Source: Bog-756 sp963837805
GTDB taxonomy: Bacteria; Actinomycetota; Acidimicrobiia; Acidimicrobiales; RAAP-2
Direction: 5' to 3'
DNA: 64,000 nucleotides
Assembly: GCA_963837805.1 (NCBI GenBank)
Contig: CAWIOU010000014.1
Span: 248,001-312,000 of the forward strand
Each line of letters opens with the position of its first letter. Position 1 is the first letter of the stretch. Under the pieces are notes generated by a model that saw only the letters and a program-made list of their open reading frames with translations, had not been told where the DNA came from and made no database searches. The position numbers were made by a program, and so were the translations under genes. This document shows positions 43,649 through 52,518 of the stretch, piece by piece.

Positions 43649-43891
43649 TCACTGCCGATAGCCCTCGACGGTTCCTTCTTCACGGATCGCCGCCTCCTCG
43701 GGACTGCGGCCGGCCGACCGCAGGGCCCGACGCTGACGGAGCAGGTCCCAGAGTTGGTCGAGGGTCACCTCGATCTGCCGCATCCGGGCTTCTTCCTCAG
43801 GGGAGATCCCTTCGCCGACATGCCGTTCCTCGAGGCTCTTCTCCTCGTCGGCCAGGCTGCCGATCTGGTTGATGATCTCGTGATCGTCCAC
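43649..43891 (-). CDS. DUF2630 family protein
   Basis: 80 residues from the GTG at 43891, chosen because AAAGGAG lies 6-7 bases upstream; an ATG at 43918 adds nine residues. Two helices dominate: D-D-H-E-I-I-N-Q-I-G-S-L-A-D-E-E-K-S-L, then R-Q-I-E-V-T-L-D-Q-L-W-D-L-L-R-Q-R-R-A-L-R, matching DUF2630, a small actinobacterial helical family of unknown function. It is convergent with the lipoprotein hydrolase. Confidence 0.88.
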   Translation of the reverse strand: MDDHEIINQIGSLADEEKSLEERHVGEGISPEEEARMRQIEVTLDQLWDLLRQRRALRSAGRSPEEAAIREEGTVEGYRQ

Positions 43892-43961
43892 AGTTGGCTC
43901 CTTTGGTGTGCCGGACACGCCTACCGGTTCCGGACTCAGGTTAGGCGCGTCAGGCTCCCGC

Positions 43962-45116
43962 TCACCGCGGGGCTCTCGGCATCCCGAGGCCGATCATGGC
44001 GATGATGTCGCGCTGGATCTCGTTGGTCCCGCCACCGAAGGTGAAGATGGTCTGGCTCCGGGCGTTGTGCTCCAGCCGACCCCGCAGCACGGCTCCCGGT
44101 GAGCCCTCGGGGAGGTAGCCGGCCTGGCCCACCACCTCGAGCAGCAGGCGGTAGGCCTCGAGGGCGAATTCGGTGCCGAACACCTTGGTGGCCGAGGCGT
44201 CGGCCGGGTTCAATCCCTTGTCGGCGGCCCAGGCCACCTTCCAATTGAGGAGCTTGAGAAACTCGGCCCTGGCCTCCAACCGTGCCAGGTGGATCTGGAC
44301 CCACTGCTGGTCGATGACCCGCCGACCCGACACCGAGGTGGTCTGGGCCCAGTCCCTCACTTCGGCGATGCTGCGCAGAATGCCCGACACCGGGCAGAGG
44401 GCCACCCGTTCGTGGTTGAGCTGGTTGGTGATGAGCTTCCAACCCTGGTTCTCCTCCCCCACCAGGTTGTCAGCCGGCACCCGCACCTCGTCGTAGAACG
44501 TGGAACTGGTGAACTCGCCGGCCATCGTTCGCAGGGGCGTCCAGTGGAACCCCGGGGCGTCGGTGGGGACGATGAACACCGAGAGCCCCTTGTGCTTGGG
44601 GACCTCGGGGTCGGTCCGCGCCGCCAGCCACACGTAGTCGGCGTACTGGATGGCGCTGGTATAGATCTTCTCGCCGGTGATCACGTACTCATCACCGTCC
44701 CGGACGGCCCGGGTCTGCAGTGAGGCCAGGTCGGTCCCGGCCGTCGGTTCGGTGTAGCCGATCGAGAAGTGGACCTCGCCGCGCAGGATCCCGGGCAGGA
44801 TGCGCTGCTTCTGCTCGGGAGTTCCGAGCGACATCAGGGTCGGTCCCACGCTGTTGAGGGTGAGCAGGGGGAGGGGGACGCCGGCCCAATGGGACTCCTC
44901 GACGAAGATCATCTGGTCGATAGGCCCACGCGCCTGTCCCCCGTACTCCTTCGGCCATCCGAGGCCCAGCCATCGGTCCTCGCCCATCCGACGGACGTAG
45001 CGGGTGTAGGTCGGCTCGTCCGAACCGGCACCCTCCACCTCGTCGACCAACCGGACGAAGTAGGAGCGCAACTCGTCCTTGAGCTCGGTCTGTTCTGCGG
45101 TCAGTGCCAGATGCAT
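43962..45116 (-). CDS. Acyl-CoA dehydrogenase
   Basis: 384 residues from the ATG at 45116. FAD enzyme introducing a trans-2,3 double bond in acyl-CoA. Family segments: L-G-W-P-K-E-Y-G-G-Q-A-R-G, F-S-I-G-Y-T-E-P-T-A-G-T-D-L-A-S-L (FAD and CoA contacts), Y-V-I-T-G-E-K-I-Y-T-S, N-Q-L-N-H-E-R-V, and the C-terminal T-F-G-G-G-T-N-E-I-Q-R-D-I-I. The sequence type is close to the FadE proteins of mycobacterial sterol and side-chain degradation, where such enzymes often form heterotetramers; no partner subunit is adjacent. It is divergent from an SDR gene with 59 bp between starts. Confidence 0.9.
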   Translation of the reverse strand: MHLALTAEQTELKDELRSYFVRLVDEVEGAGSDEPTYTRYVRRMGEDRWLGLGWPKEYGGQARGPIDQMIFVEESHWAGVPLPLLTLNSVGPTLMSLGTPEQKQRILPGILRGEVHFSIGYTEPTAGTDLASLQTRAVRDGDEYVITGEKIYTSAIQYADYVWLAARTDPEVPKHKGLSVFIVPTDAPGFHWTPLRTMAGEFTSSTFYDEVRVPADNLVGEENQGWKLITNQLNHERVALCPVSGILRSIAEVRDWAQTTSVSGRRVIDQQWVQIHLARLEARAEFLKLLNWKVAWAADKGLNPADASATKVFGTEFALEAYRLLLEVVGQAGYLPEGSPGAVLRGRLEHNARSQTIFTFGGGTNEIQRDIIAMIGLGMPRAPR

Positions 45117-45175
45117 CGGATGCCTACCCTCCCGGCCAGCACGATAACAATCGATTTGCACTACCGTCACACGAT

Positions 45176-45971
45176 ATGAGCGACCCGTCCGCACCCACTC
45201 CCCCGGCCGAACTGTTCTCGGTAGCCGGGAAGACCGTGGTGGTGACCGGTGGTACCCGCGGTATCGGGTTGATGATCGCCGGAGGGTTCGTGGCCGCGGG
45301 AGCCACGGTGGTCATCGCCTCCCGCAAGGCCGATGCCGTCGCCGCCGCCGTCGCCGACCTGTCCCGCTACGGGGAGTGCTCCGGGTATCCGGCCGATCTG
45401 TCGGACGAGGCCGGAGCCCGGGAGTTGGCCGACCGGGTGACCGCCGACCACCGACAGGTCGACGTGCTGGTCAACAACGCCGGCGCGAACGTGGGGAGCG
45501 CCGCTCACCGACCACGACACCACCTCGTGGGACCGGGTGCTCAACCTCAACGTGCAAGGGGTCTTCCACACCACCAAGTTCTTCCTGCCCCTGCTCCAGG
45601 CCCGAGCCACCCAGGAGGAACCGTCCCGAGTGATCAACATCGGATCCATCGACGGCATCCATGTGCCGGTACTCGAGTCGTATTCGTACTCGGCGTCCAA
45701 GGCCGCGGTCCACCAACTGACCCGGCACCTGGCCAAACGCCTGGCCCCGACCATCACCGTCAACGCAGTGGCCCCCGGGCCCTTCGAGTCGAAGATGATG
45801 GCCGCCACCCTCGAGGCGTTCGGTGACCAGATCGCCGAGGCCGCCCCGCTCAAGCGCATCGGCCGACCGGACGACATGGCCGGGGTGGCCATCTTCCTCG
45901 CCTCCCGGGCCGGGGCCTATCTCACCGGCGCGATCATCCCTGTCGACGGAGGGATCGCCACCACGGCGTGA
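45176..45971 (+). CDS. Short-chain dehydrogenase/reductase, frameshifted
   Basis: About 264 residues after repair. The N-terminal part holds V-T-G-G-T-R-G-I-G and V-L-V-N-N-A-G-A-N; the C-terminal part holds I-N-I-G-S-I-D-G, Y-S-Y-S-A-S-K, V-A-P-G-P-F-E-S-K, and T-G-A-I-I-P-V-D-G-G. The frame breaks after A-N at 45490; dropping G45491 gives W-G-A-P-L-T-D-H-D-T-T-S-W-D-R-V and rejoins the two halves perfectly. It pairs with the divergent acyl-CoA dehydrogenase, so a beta-oxidation-type 3-hydroxyacyl or related substrate is plausible. Confidence 0.85.
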
Positions 45972-46025
45972 ACCCGGTGACCGACCCCTCCGGCGCCAGC
46001 GCACCGGCGGAACGCCGTCCACCGG

Positions 46026-46490
46026 TCAGCCGGTCACCAGGTCGTCGAGGCGGGACAGGGTGCGCTCCATGTCGCGGCGGGTCTTTCCCGAATAGATGTC
46101 GCCCAGCTTCAGGAGTACCCGCTGGTGGTCGGGCGTGATGTCCCAGGTCTCCACCACCCGGGTCCCGCGGTCGACCGGATCGAGCTGGTAGCGCCAGATC
46201 CTTCCGGCCAGGACGCGCCCCCAGGCCCCGTCCGGTCCGGTCTGCCAGGCGATCCGACGATCCTGCTCGAATTCGATCACCCGGTTGACGGTCGAGTACC
46301 GCATCACCATCTTCATCCCCATGCCGAAGGTGACCCCGAGGGCGAGCGGCTCCGCGGCCCCGTCCGGTGTGCCCTGGAGCATGCCCGAGCCGTCGATGAG
46401 CCGATGCTTGGACGCGTCGGACAGCACGCCGAAGATGGCCGCCGGCTCGGCCTGGATCACCCGTTCGACCGACAGTACGTAGCCCTTCAC
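46026..46490 (-). CDS. SRPBCC/polyketide-cyclase-like protein
   Basis: 154 residues from the GTG at 46490 (GGGGAGTGAGG upstream); a longer frame to 46655 has no ribosome site. The pattern V-I-Q-A-E-P-A-A-I-F-G-V-L-S-D-A-S-K-H, I-D-G-S-G-M-L, then alternating strands (R-I-A-W-Q-T-G, R-I-W-R-Y-Q-L, T-R-V-V-E-T-W-D) and a long C-terminal helix is the Bet-v-1-like START fold. It probably binds a hydrophobic ligand. It lies 85 bp downstream of the SDR gene at 46576 on the same strand. Confidence 0.82.
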   Translation of the reverse strand: MKGYVLSVERVIQAEPAAIFGVLSDASKHRLIDGSGMLQGTPDGAAEPLALGVTFGMGMKMVMRYSTVNRVIEFEQDRRIAWQTGPDGAWGRVLAGRIWRYQLDPVDRGTRVVETWDITPDHQRVLLKLGDIYSGKTRRDMERTLSRLDDLVTG

Positions 46491-46575
46491 GGTCCTCACT
46501 CCCCTTTCGGCGTCGACCCGGGTGCAGCCGGCTCGAGGTCGGGTCCGGACACTGAGCTGGATCTCAGCACAGATA

Positions 46576-47418
46576 TCATGCGAAGTCGGGCACCGCGGGC
46601 AGGTGGCCGGACAGAAGGCTCTGGAGTCGTTCGCGCAGCTGGGCGGGATAGGCATCGTGGGTCAGGATCAAGAACATTTCGGCCCGGATCCCGGCGATGA
46701 CGATGCGGGCCACCTCGGCCGGGTCCATCCCCGCAGCCACCGCTTGGGCCAGATAGTCGGACACGAATTTCTGGTCCTCGGTGACCACGGTGGCCAGAGG
46801 CGCGGGCCGGTGCCGGTCGGAGTCGACGATGTTGGTGGTGATCATGCCCGGGCAGAGCACCGAGGTCTTGATGCTCGACCCGACCGCCTCCAGATCGTGG
46901 GCCAGCGACTCGGTGGCGGCAAAGGCGGCGAACTTCGAGATGGCGTAGGGAGCCTCGAACGGGGCTCCGAGCAGGCCGGCCACCGATGCCGTGTTGACGA
47001 CATGGCCCTCGGTCCCCTGGGCGATCATCCGGGGGACGAAGGCGCGTATGCCGTTGAGGATCCCCCACAGGTTGACGCCGAACACGAATTCGAAGTCGGC
47101 GGCCGGCCGGTCCCAGATGAAACCGCCGACGAAGACACCGGCGTTGTTGCACAACACGTCGACCTGGCCCCAGCGATCGAAGACGGAGTCGGCCAGCTGG
47201 TCCACCGATTCAGCCCTGCTCACGTCGCTGATCTGGGCCATGACCTCACACGACGGGAATCGGGCTCTGGCCAGTTCGGCCGACGCCTCGACGTCGTCGC
47301 CGTCGATGTCGGCCATGGCCACCCGCATCCCCTCGGCCGCGAATCCGAGAGCCAGCGCCCGGCCGATGCCGCTGCCCGCCCCGGTCACAACGGCTGTCTT
47401 CCCCCGGAATTCCTGCAT
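46576..47418 (-). CDS. Short-chain dehydrogenase/reductase
   Basis: 280 residues from the ATG at 47418. Motifs: V-T-G-A-G-S-G-I-G-R-A, the acidic D-I-D (NAD preference), C-N-N-A-G-V-F, N-T-A-S-V-A-G with the catalytic serine, Y-A-I-S-K, and C-P-G-M-I-T-T-N-I. The length and C-terminal extension (about 40 residues past the core) match the SDR family often found with acyl-CoA and steroid genes. It lies downstream of an esterase gene on the same strand with a 64-bp gap. Confidence 0.9.
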   Translation of the reverse strand: MQEFRGKTAVVTGAGSGIGRALALGFAAEGMRVAMADIDGDDVEASAELARARFPSCEVMAQISDVSRAESVDQLADSVFDRWGQVDVLCNNAGVFVGGFIWDRPAADFEFVFGVNLWGILNGIRAFVPRMIAQGTEGHVVNTASVAGLLGAPFEAPYAISKFAAFAATESLAHDLEAVGSSIKTSVLCPGMITTNIVDSDRHRPAPLATVVTEDQKFVSDYLAQAVAAGMDPAEVARIVIAGIRAEMFLILTHDAYPAQLRERLQSLLSGHLPAVPDFA

Positions 47419-47482
47419 CTCGAAGATCCTCTCGGTGGCGGTCGATGGGGTGGGTGGGCGTGGGCGGGCGTGGGCGGTCGGA

Positions 47483-48403
47483 TTAGGTGGCCGGTGACCG
47501 CAGGTCCGCCGCACCGAACACCCCGCCCAGGAACGAGCCCATGGCGGCGATGCTCTGGTCTGCTTCCGGGATCACCGACCCCGGGAACGCCTGGAAGACG
47601 TGGATCATCTCGGGCCACACGGTGAGCGAGACATCCACCCCGGCCTCCCGCAACCGGTCGGTCAGTCGCACGGAGTCGTCGATCAGCACCTCGCTCTCCC
47701 CCACCTCGATCCGCATCGGGGGGAGTCCCCCGAGATCCTCGGCGAAGAGCGGAGACACGAGCTCGGTCCGCGGGTCCGTCCCGGCCAGGTAGGCCTCGGC
47801 CATCAGGTCGAGGCCCGATTTGGAGACCATCGGATCCCGGCCCCCGATCCGGGGGTAGGCGGGCGACGATTGGGTCAGGTCGGCCCACGGCGACAGGCAG
47901 ACGGCGGCCGCCGGAAGGGGTACCCCCGCGGCCCGCAGGGCGAGCAGGGTGGCCACGGTGAGCCCGCCACCGGCCGAGTCGCCGGCGATGGCGATCTGCT
48001 CGGGGGCGGCACCGATGGCCAGCAGGTCGCGGTAGGCGCCCGTGGCGTCGTCGACCGCCGCCGGGAACGGGTGCTCGGGAGCGAGCCGGTAGTCGAGCGT
48101 GACCACCGGGCACCCGGCGGCCATGGCCAGCCGACTTCCCAGGCCGCGGTGACTGCCGAGCGAGCCGATGCAGTAGCCGCCCCCATGCAGGTAGAGCACC
48201 ACTCCGTCGGCGGTGACGGCCTCGGGGGCGAGCCACTCGCCGGATCGGCCGGCCAACGTGACCGGCTCCACCGACACCCCCTCGGGAGCCAGCGATGTGG
48301 CGGCCATGGCGTCGAGCGCCTCCCGCTGCTCGGCGATGGTGGCCGCCGACAGCCCGGATTCGGCCAGAAGGGCGCTGACCGTCTCGATTCCGGCGTGGCT
48401 CAT
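47483..48403 (-). CDS. HSL-family alpha/beta-hydrolase (carboxylesterase)
   Basis: 306 residues from the ATG at 48403 (GGAAGG upstream; an ATG at 48469 is also in frame). Hormone-sensitive-lipase type: oxyanion-hole L-H-G-G-G-Y, D-Y-R-L-A-P-E-H-P-F-P-A, nucleophile elbow G-D-S-A-G-G-G, the acidic residue in G-E-S-E-V-L-I-D-D-S, and the histidine in M-I-H-V-F-Q-A-F-P-G. It hydrolyses short to medium acyl esters. Its position upstream of an SDR suggests a degradation pathway for ester-containing lipids. Confidence 0.92.
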   Translation of the reverse strand: MSHAGIETVSALLAESGLSAATIAEQREALDAMAATSLAPEGVSVEPVTLAGRSGEWLAPEAVTADGVVLYLHGGGYCIGSLGSHRGLGSRLAMAAGCPVVTLDYRLAPEHPFPAAVDDATGAYRDLLAIGAAPEQIAIAGDSAGGGLTVATLLALRAAGVPLPAAAVCLSPWADLTQSSPAYPRIGGRDPMVSKSGLDLMAEAYLAGTDPRTELVSPLFAEDLGGLPPMRIEVGESEVLIDDSVRLTDRLREAGVDVSLTVWPEMIHVFQAFPGSVIPEADQSIAAMGSFLGGVFGAADLRSPAT

Positions 48404-48625
48404 GCGGTCATCGGCCTTCCAGTCATGGCGTTTCCTCCGGTGGTCGTCGATCGGGCCCCACATTGGCACATCCGGCTCCAGGGCGGACCGTTCAGGGGGG
48501 TCGGAAATCCGGTGACCAGGGTGTTCGACCCGCTCACCTCAACTTCGGACCCCAACCTGCCGATATCCCGTATGGGTGGAAGTTCGCCCGAAGCATGACG
48601 AACACAACGGGCAGAGGGGTGTTGC

Positions 48626-49855
48626 ATGGGGCAGCGATCGACGCGAGCAGTGTGTCTGTGCGCCGCGGGACTGATGACGTTGGCCACGCTGGCCCTGGTC
48701 CAACCGCTGGTGCGCGATGCACCTGCCGCCGCCAGCGCGGCGCCCGCCCAGTCGACCAATAACTTCTGGCTGGCTACGGCCACCGGTGACCTGTACACGT
48801 TCGGGGTCGAGTCCTACGGGGATCCCGGCGGAGCCCCGCTCAACCGGCCCATCGTGGACATGGTCCCCTCCAGGGACCGGCACGGCTACTGGATGGTCGC
48901 CTCCGACGGGGGCATCTTCTCCTACGGGGACACCCGCTTCTTCGGCTCGACCGGCGCCCTCACCCTCAACAAGCCCATCGTCGGTCTCAGCCCCACCAAC
49001 AACCAGAGTGGCTACTGGATGGTCGCCTCCGACGGGGGCATCTTCTCCTACGGCAACGCCAACTTCTACGGCTCGACCGGCGCCCTCACCCTCAACAAGC
49101 CGATCGTGGCCATGTCGGCGACCCCGGACGACAAGGGGTACTGGCTGGTGGCATCGGACGGTGGGGTCTTCGCCTTCGGCGACGCCGCCTTCTACGGGTC
49201 GACCGGCGACCTGAGGCTGGACCAGCCGATCGTGGCCATGGACCCGACCCCCGACGGCAGGGGCTACTGGCTGGTGGCATCCGACGGCGGGGTCTTCGCC
49301 TTCGGCGACGCCGGCTTCTACGGCTCCACGGCCGGCAGCCCAGGGGACCCGGTCGAGCGTCTGATCACCACCCCGACGGGGCATGGATACTGGATCGTGC
49401 AGCAGAACGGAAGCGCCACCGCCTTCGGCGATGCCCTGTCGCGGACGCTGCCGGCCACCGCCCTCCTGTTCAGGCCCACGACACCGGGCGACCGGGCCGT
49501 GCTCTTCGCCTTCCAGCAGCTGGGAAAGCCGTACATCTGGGGTGGCAACGGCCCGGTGGGCTACGACTGCTCCGGACTCGCCCTGGCCTCGTGGGTCCAT
49601 GGCGCCGGTATTGGCTTCGCCCGGGTGGCCGATGACCAGTACCACACGGCCGGCACCACCGTCTCGATGGGCGACCTGCAAGCCGGCGACCTTGTCTTCT
49701 GGGGCTACCGGGCCGACGACTGGACCAGCGTGTACCACACCGCCCTCTTCGTGGGCGGAAACCGAATCGTCGAAGCCACCGGCAATCACGTCCAGCTCAA
49801 CGTGCTCAACCAGTGGGGCACCGGCAACCTGATGCCCGTCGGCCGGCGACCCTGA
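48626..49855 (+). CDS. Secreted GYWLV-repeat protein with NlpC/P60 peptidoglycan hydrolase domain
   Basis: 409 residues. GAGGGG precedes the ATG. A signal peptide (L-C-A-A-G-L-M-T-L-A-T-L-A-L) is followed by about six repeats of G-Y-W-M/L-V-A-S-D-G-G-I/V-F-x-F-G-D (about 48-265), the same unit as in the protein at 40129. The last about 120 residues are an NlpC/P60 domain: G-Y-D-C-S-G-L-A (catalytic cysteine), Y-H-T-A-L-F-V-G-G (histidine), and a third polar residue in G-N-H-V-Q. It should cleave peptide stems of the wall, with the repeat part as a targeting propeller. Confidence 0.9.
   Translation: MGQRSTRAVCLCAAGLMTLATLALVQPLVRDAPAAASAAPAQSTNNFWLATATGDLYTFGVESYGDPGGAPLNRPIVDMVPSRDRHGYWMVASDGGIFSYGDTRFFGSTGALTLNKPIVGLSPTNNQSGYWMVASDGGIFSYGNANFYGSTGALTLNKPIVAMSATPDDKGYWLVASDGGVFAFGDAAFYGSTGDLRLDQPIVAMDPTPDGRGYWLVASDGGVFAFGDAGFYGSTAGSPGDPVERLITTPTGHGYWIVQQNGSATAFGDALSRTLPATALLFRPTTPGDRAVLFAFQQLGKPYIWGGNGPVGYDCSGLALASWVHGAGIGFARVADDQYHTAGTTVSMGDLQAGDLVFWGYRADDWTSVYHTALFVGGNRIVEATGNHVQLNVLNQWGTGNLMPVGRRP
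48883..49134 (+). repeat. 126-bp tandem DNA repeat within the NlpC/P60 gene
   Basis: The unit at 48883-49008 recurs at 49009-49134 with few changes, mostly where the encoded residues differ (G-D-T-R-F-F versus G-N-A-N-F-Y) and toward the end of the unit. Identity at silent positions across most of the unit implies recent duplication or gene conversion. Further copies downstream encode the same pattern but diverge in DNA. Confidence 0.75.
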
Positions 49856-50065
49856 GATCCCCGGAGATCGGGATCCACTCGAGGCCCTGACCGACAGCGG
49901 GAACGGGTAGTCGATCACCCGGCCTGTCGCCGGATCGCTCCCCGGATCTCGCCGGCGGAGGCGAACGGGCGAGTGGCGGCGCGCTTGACAACCCGCTGAC
50001 CGACCCGGGCAGACTCTGGACGACAGGGGGCACTCCCGACCCGCATCCCAGGAAGGCTGACCTCC

Positions 50066-51068
50066 ATGACGTCGACCACCGTGAGATTCGGGATTCTCGG
50101 CCGCGGCGCGGATCGCGCCGGCGGCCCTGATCCGGCCGGCGGCCTCGAATCCGGAGGTCACCGTCGAGGCCGTGGCCGCCCGTGACCCGGTCCGGGCCGC
50201 CGGGTACGCCACCAAGCACCGGATCCCCAGAGTCGCCGACAGCTACGAGGCGATCATCGCCGATCCCGATATCGATGCTGTCTATGTCCCCCTCCCCAAC
50301 AGCCTGCACGCCGAGTGGACCACGGCCGCGCTGGCCGCCGGGAAGCACGTCCTGTGCGAGAAGCCGTTCACTTCCAACGCCGACGAGGCGGCCGTGGTCG
50401 CCGACGCCGCCGCCCGAGCGGCGGTCGGATCCGGCCTCGTGGTGCTCGAGGCGTTCCACTACCGCTACCATCCGCTGGCCCACCGGATGCTCGAGATCGT
50501 CGAATCGGGCGAGCTCGGGCACCTGCACCACATCGAGACGTGGTTGTGCGCCCCGATCGCCAACAAGTCGGACATCAGGTACCAGTTCGACCTGGCCGGC
50601 GGGGCCATGATGGACATGGGTTCCTATGTGGTCCACATGGCCCGGATGCTCGGCCGGGAGGAACCGTCGGTGATCTCGGCCACGGCCAAGCACCACGGGC
50701 CCGACGTCGATCGCGCCATGTCGGCAGAACTGCAATTCCCGAGCGGGCACACCGCGTCGGTGCACTGTTCGATGTGGTCGTCGTCCTTTCTCCATCTGGC
50801 CGCCCGGGCCGTGGGCGACCGCGGCGAACTGCGGGTGTTCAACCCGATCGCGCCGCAGTACGCCAGCTGGTTGACCGTCCGCTCGGGTGGCGCCCGGCGT
50901 TTCGAGATCCCGGCCCGACGGCCCACCTACGCCTACCAACTGGACGCATTCTGTGACGCAGTTCTCCGAGGTCAGCCAGCACTGACCACCCCCCAGGAGG
51001 CGGTAGCCAACATGGCCATCATCGATGCCGTGTACCGTGCAGCCAACATGCGCCCGAGAGGAGCGTGA
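50066..51068 (+). CDS. Gfo/Idh/MocA-family NAD(P)-dependent oxidoreductase, frameshifted
   Basis: About 333 residues after repair. The Rossmann N-terminus is broken after F-G-I-L-G; dropping one C at 50101-50102 gives A-A-R-I-A-P-A-A-L-I-R-P-A-A and leads into the intact frame. Then D-A-V-Y-V-P-L-P-N-S-L-H, the catalytic lysine in C-E-K-P-F-T, E-A-F-H-Y-R-Y-H-P-L, and G-G-A-M-M-D-M-G-S-Y in the C-terminal domain. This is close to sugar or dihydrodiol dehydrogenases of the family. It opens a three-gene run with the lyase and kinase genes, spaced by 22 and 35 bp. Confidence 0.85.
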
Positions 51069-51090
51069 ACCCAGCCAAGGAGTCAGCACC

Positions 51091-52483
51091 ATGAGCACCT
51101 TCCCCTACGATGGCCGCTTCGCCGTGCACCGTCACCTCCCCGAGCAGGGAACTCCCCGCTCCGAGATCCTCGACTCGCTCCGGACCATGGCCACCGAGGA
51201 GGATGCCTCCTGGGAATCGGGAAAGTGCTCGGGCACCATGTACTGCGGGGACCACGAGCACTACGCGTTCATGAACGAGGCCTTCGGCATGTTCGCCCAC
51301 GTCAACGTGCTCCAGAGGGACATCTGTCCGAGCGCCACCAAGTTCGAAGCCGAGATCATCGCCATGACCCTCGACCTCCTGCACGCCGAAGCCGTCACCG
51401 ACGGCGACCCGGCCGGACTGGTGGCCACCGGCGGGACCGGGAGCATCTGCCACGCCATGCTGGCCTACCGCGATCACGCCGCCCAGGTCCGTGGGATCAG
51501 CAGGCCGAACGTGATCAAGCCGGAGACCGCCCATCCCGCCTTCGACAAAGCCTGTCATCTCTTCGGGATCGAGCTGAAGGTGGCTCCGACCGATCCGGTC
51601 AGCACCCAGGTCGACCCCGAGTGGGTCGACCGGAACATCGACGCCGACACCGTGGCCATCATCGGGTCGGCCTGCAACTACGGCTACGGGACCATTGATC
51701 CGATCGGGACCCTCTCCGACATCGCGCTGCGGCACGGGGTCGGGCTCCACGTGGACAGCTGCCTCGGTGGCTTCATCCTCCCGTTCGGACAGGAGTTGGG
51801 CTACGACATCCCTGTCTTCGACTATCGCATCCCTGGTGTGACCTCGATGTCGGCGGACACCCACAAATACGGGTATGCCTTCAAGGGCACATCCGTGCTC
51901 ACCTTCCGCGACAAGGCGCTCCGCAACGCCCAGTATTTCTTCCTCACCGACTGGACCGGCGGGAAGTATTGCTCCCCGGGCATGGAGGGCTCGCGCTCCG
52001 GCGGCCTCATCGCCGCGACCTGGGCGGCCATGGTCCAACTCGGCCGCGAGGGTTACCGCCACTACGCACGAGCCATCTTCGAGACCGCGGCGGCCATGCA
52101 GGCGTCGGTGCGGAACCATCCCGAACTGCGCATCCTGGGCAACCCCACCTTCCTGTTCAGCTTCACCTCCGATGATTTCGACATCTACCACGTGAACGAC
52201 TTCATGCGAACCGCGCGGTTGGCGGTTCAACGGCCAGCAGTACCCCAACGCCCTGCACATGGCGGTGACCCGGCCCCAGACCCAACCCGGGGTGGCCGAC
52301 ACCTTCGACGCCGACCTGGCCGAGGCCGTGGCCTACGCTCACCAGCACGCCGACGAGGCGCCGAAGTCGGGCGCCGTCTACGGGGGGGTCATCGGCGGGA
52401 TGACCGACGAGGCCGACGAGTTCATCAAGGCGGTGATGGCCGACATGATGGACGGCCAGCAGGCCATCCCGGCCGACGCCTGA
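51091..52483 (+). CDS. PLP-dependent sphingosine-1-phosphate-lyase-like enzyme, frameshifted
   Basis: About 463 residues after repair. AAGGAG precedes the ATG at 51091. Fold-type I PLP enzyme of the glutamate-decarboxylase/S1P-lyase group: S-G-T-M-Y-C-G-D-H-E-H-Y, N-V-L-Q-R-D-I-C-P-S-A-T-K-F-E, A-T-G-G-T-G-S-I, H-V-D-S-C-L-G-G (PLP aspartate) and S-A-D-T-H-K-Y-G (PLP lysine). The frame breaks after D-F-M-R-T; dropping G52213 gives R-G-W-R-F-N-G-Q-Q-Y-P-N-A and the proper end at 52483. Unrepaired, the frame falsely fuses with the kinase. No membrane segment is seen, as in other bacterial S1P-lyase homologues. Confidence 0.85.
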
Positions 52484-52518
52484 TCGGGCCACCGGCACCC
52501 CGGCCCGGCACCCGCCTG

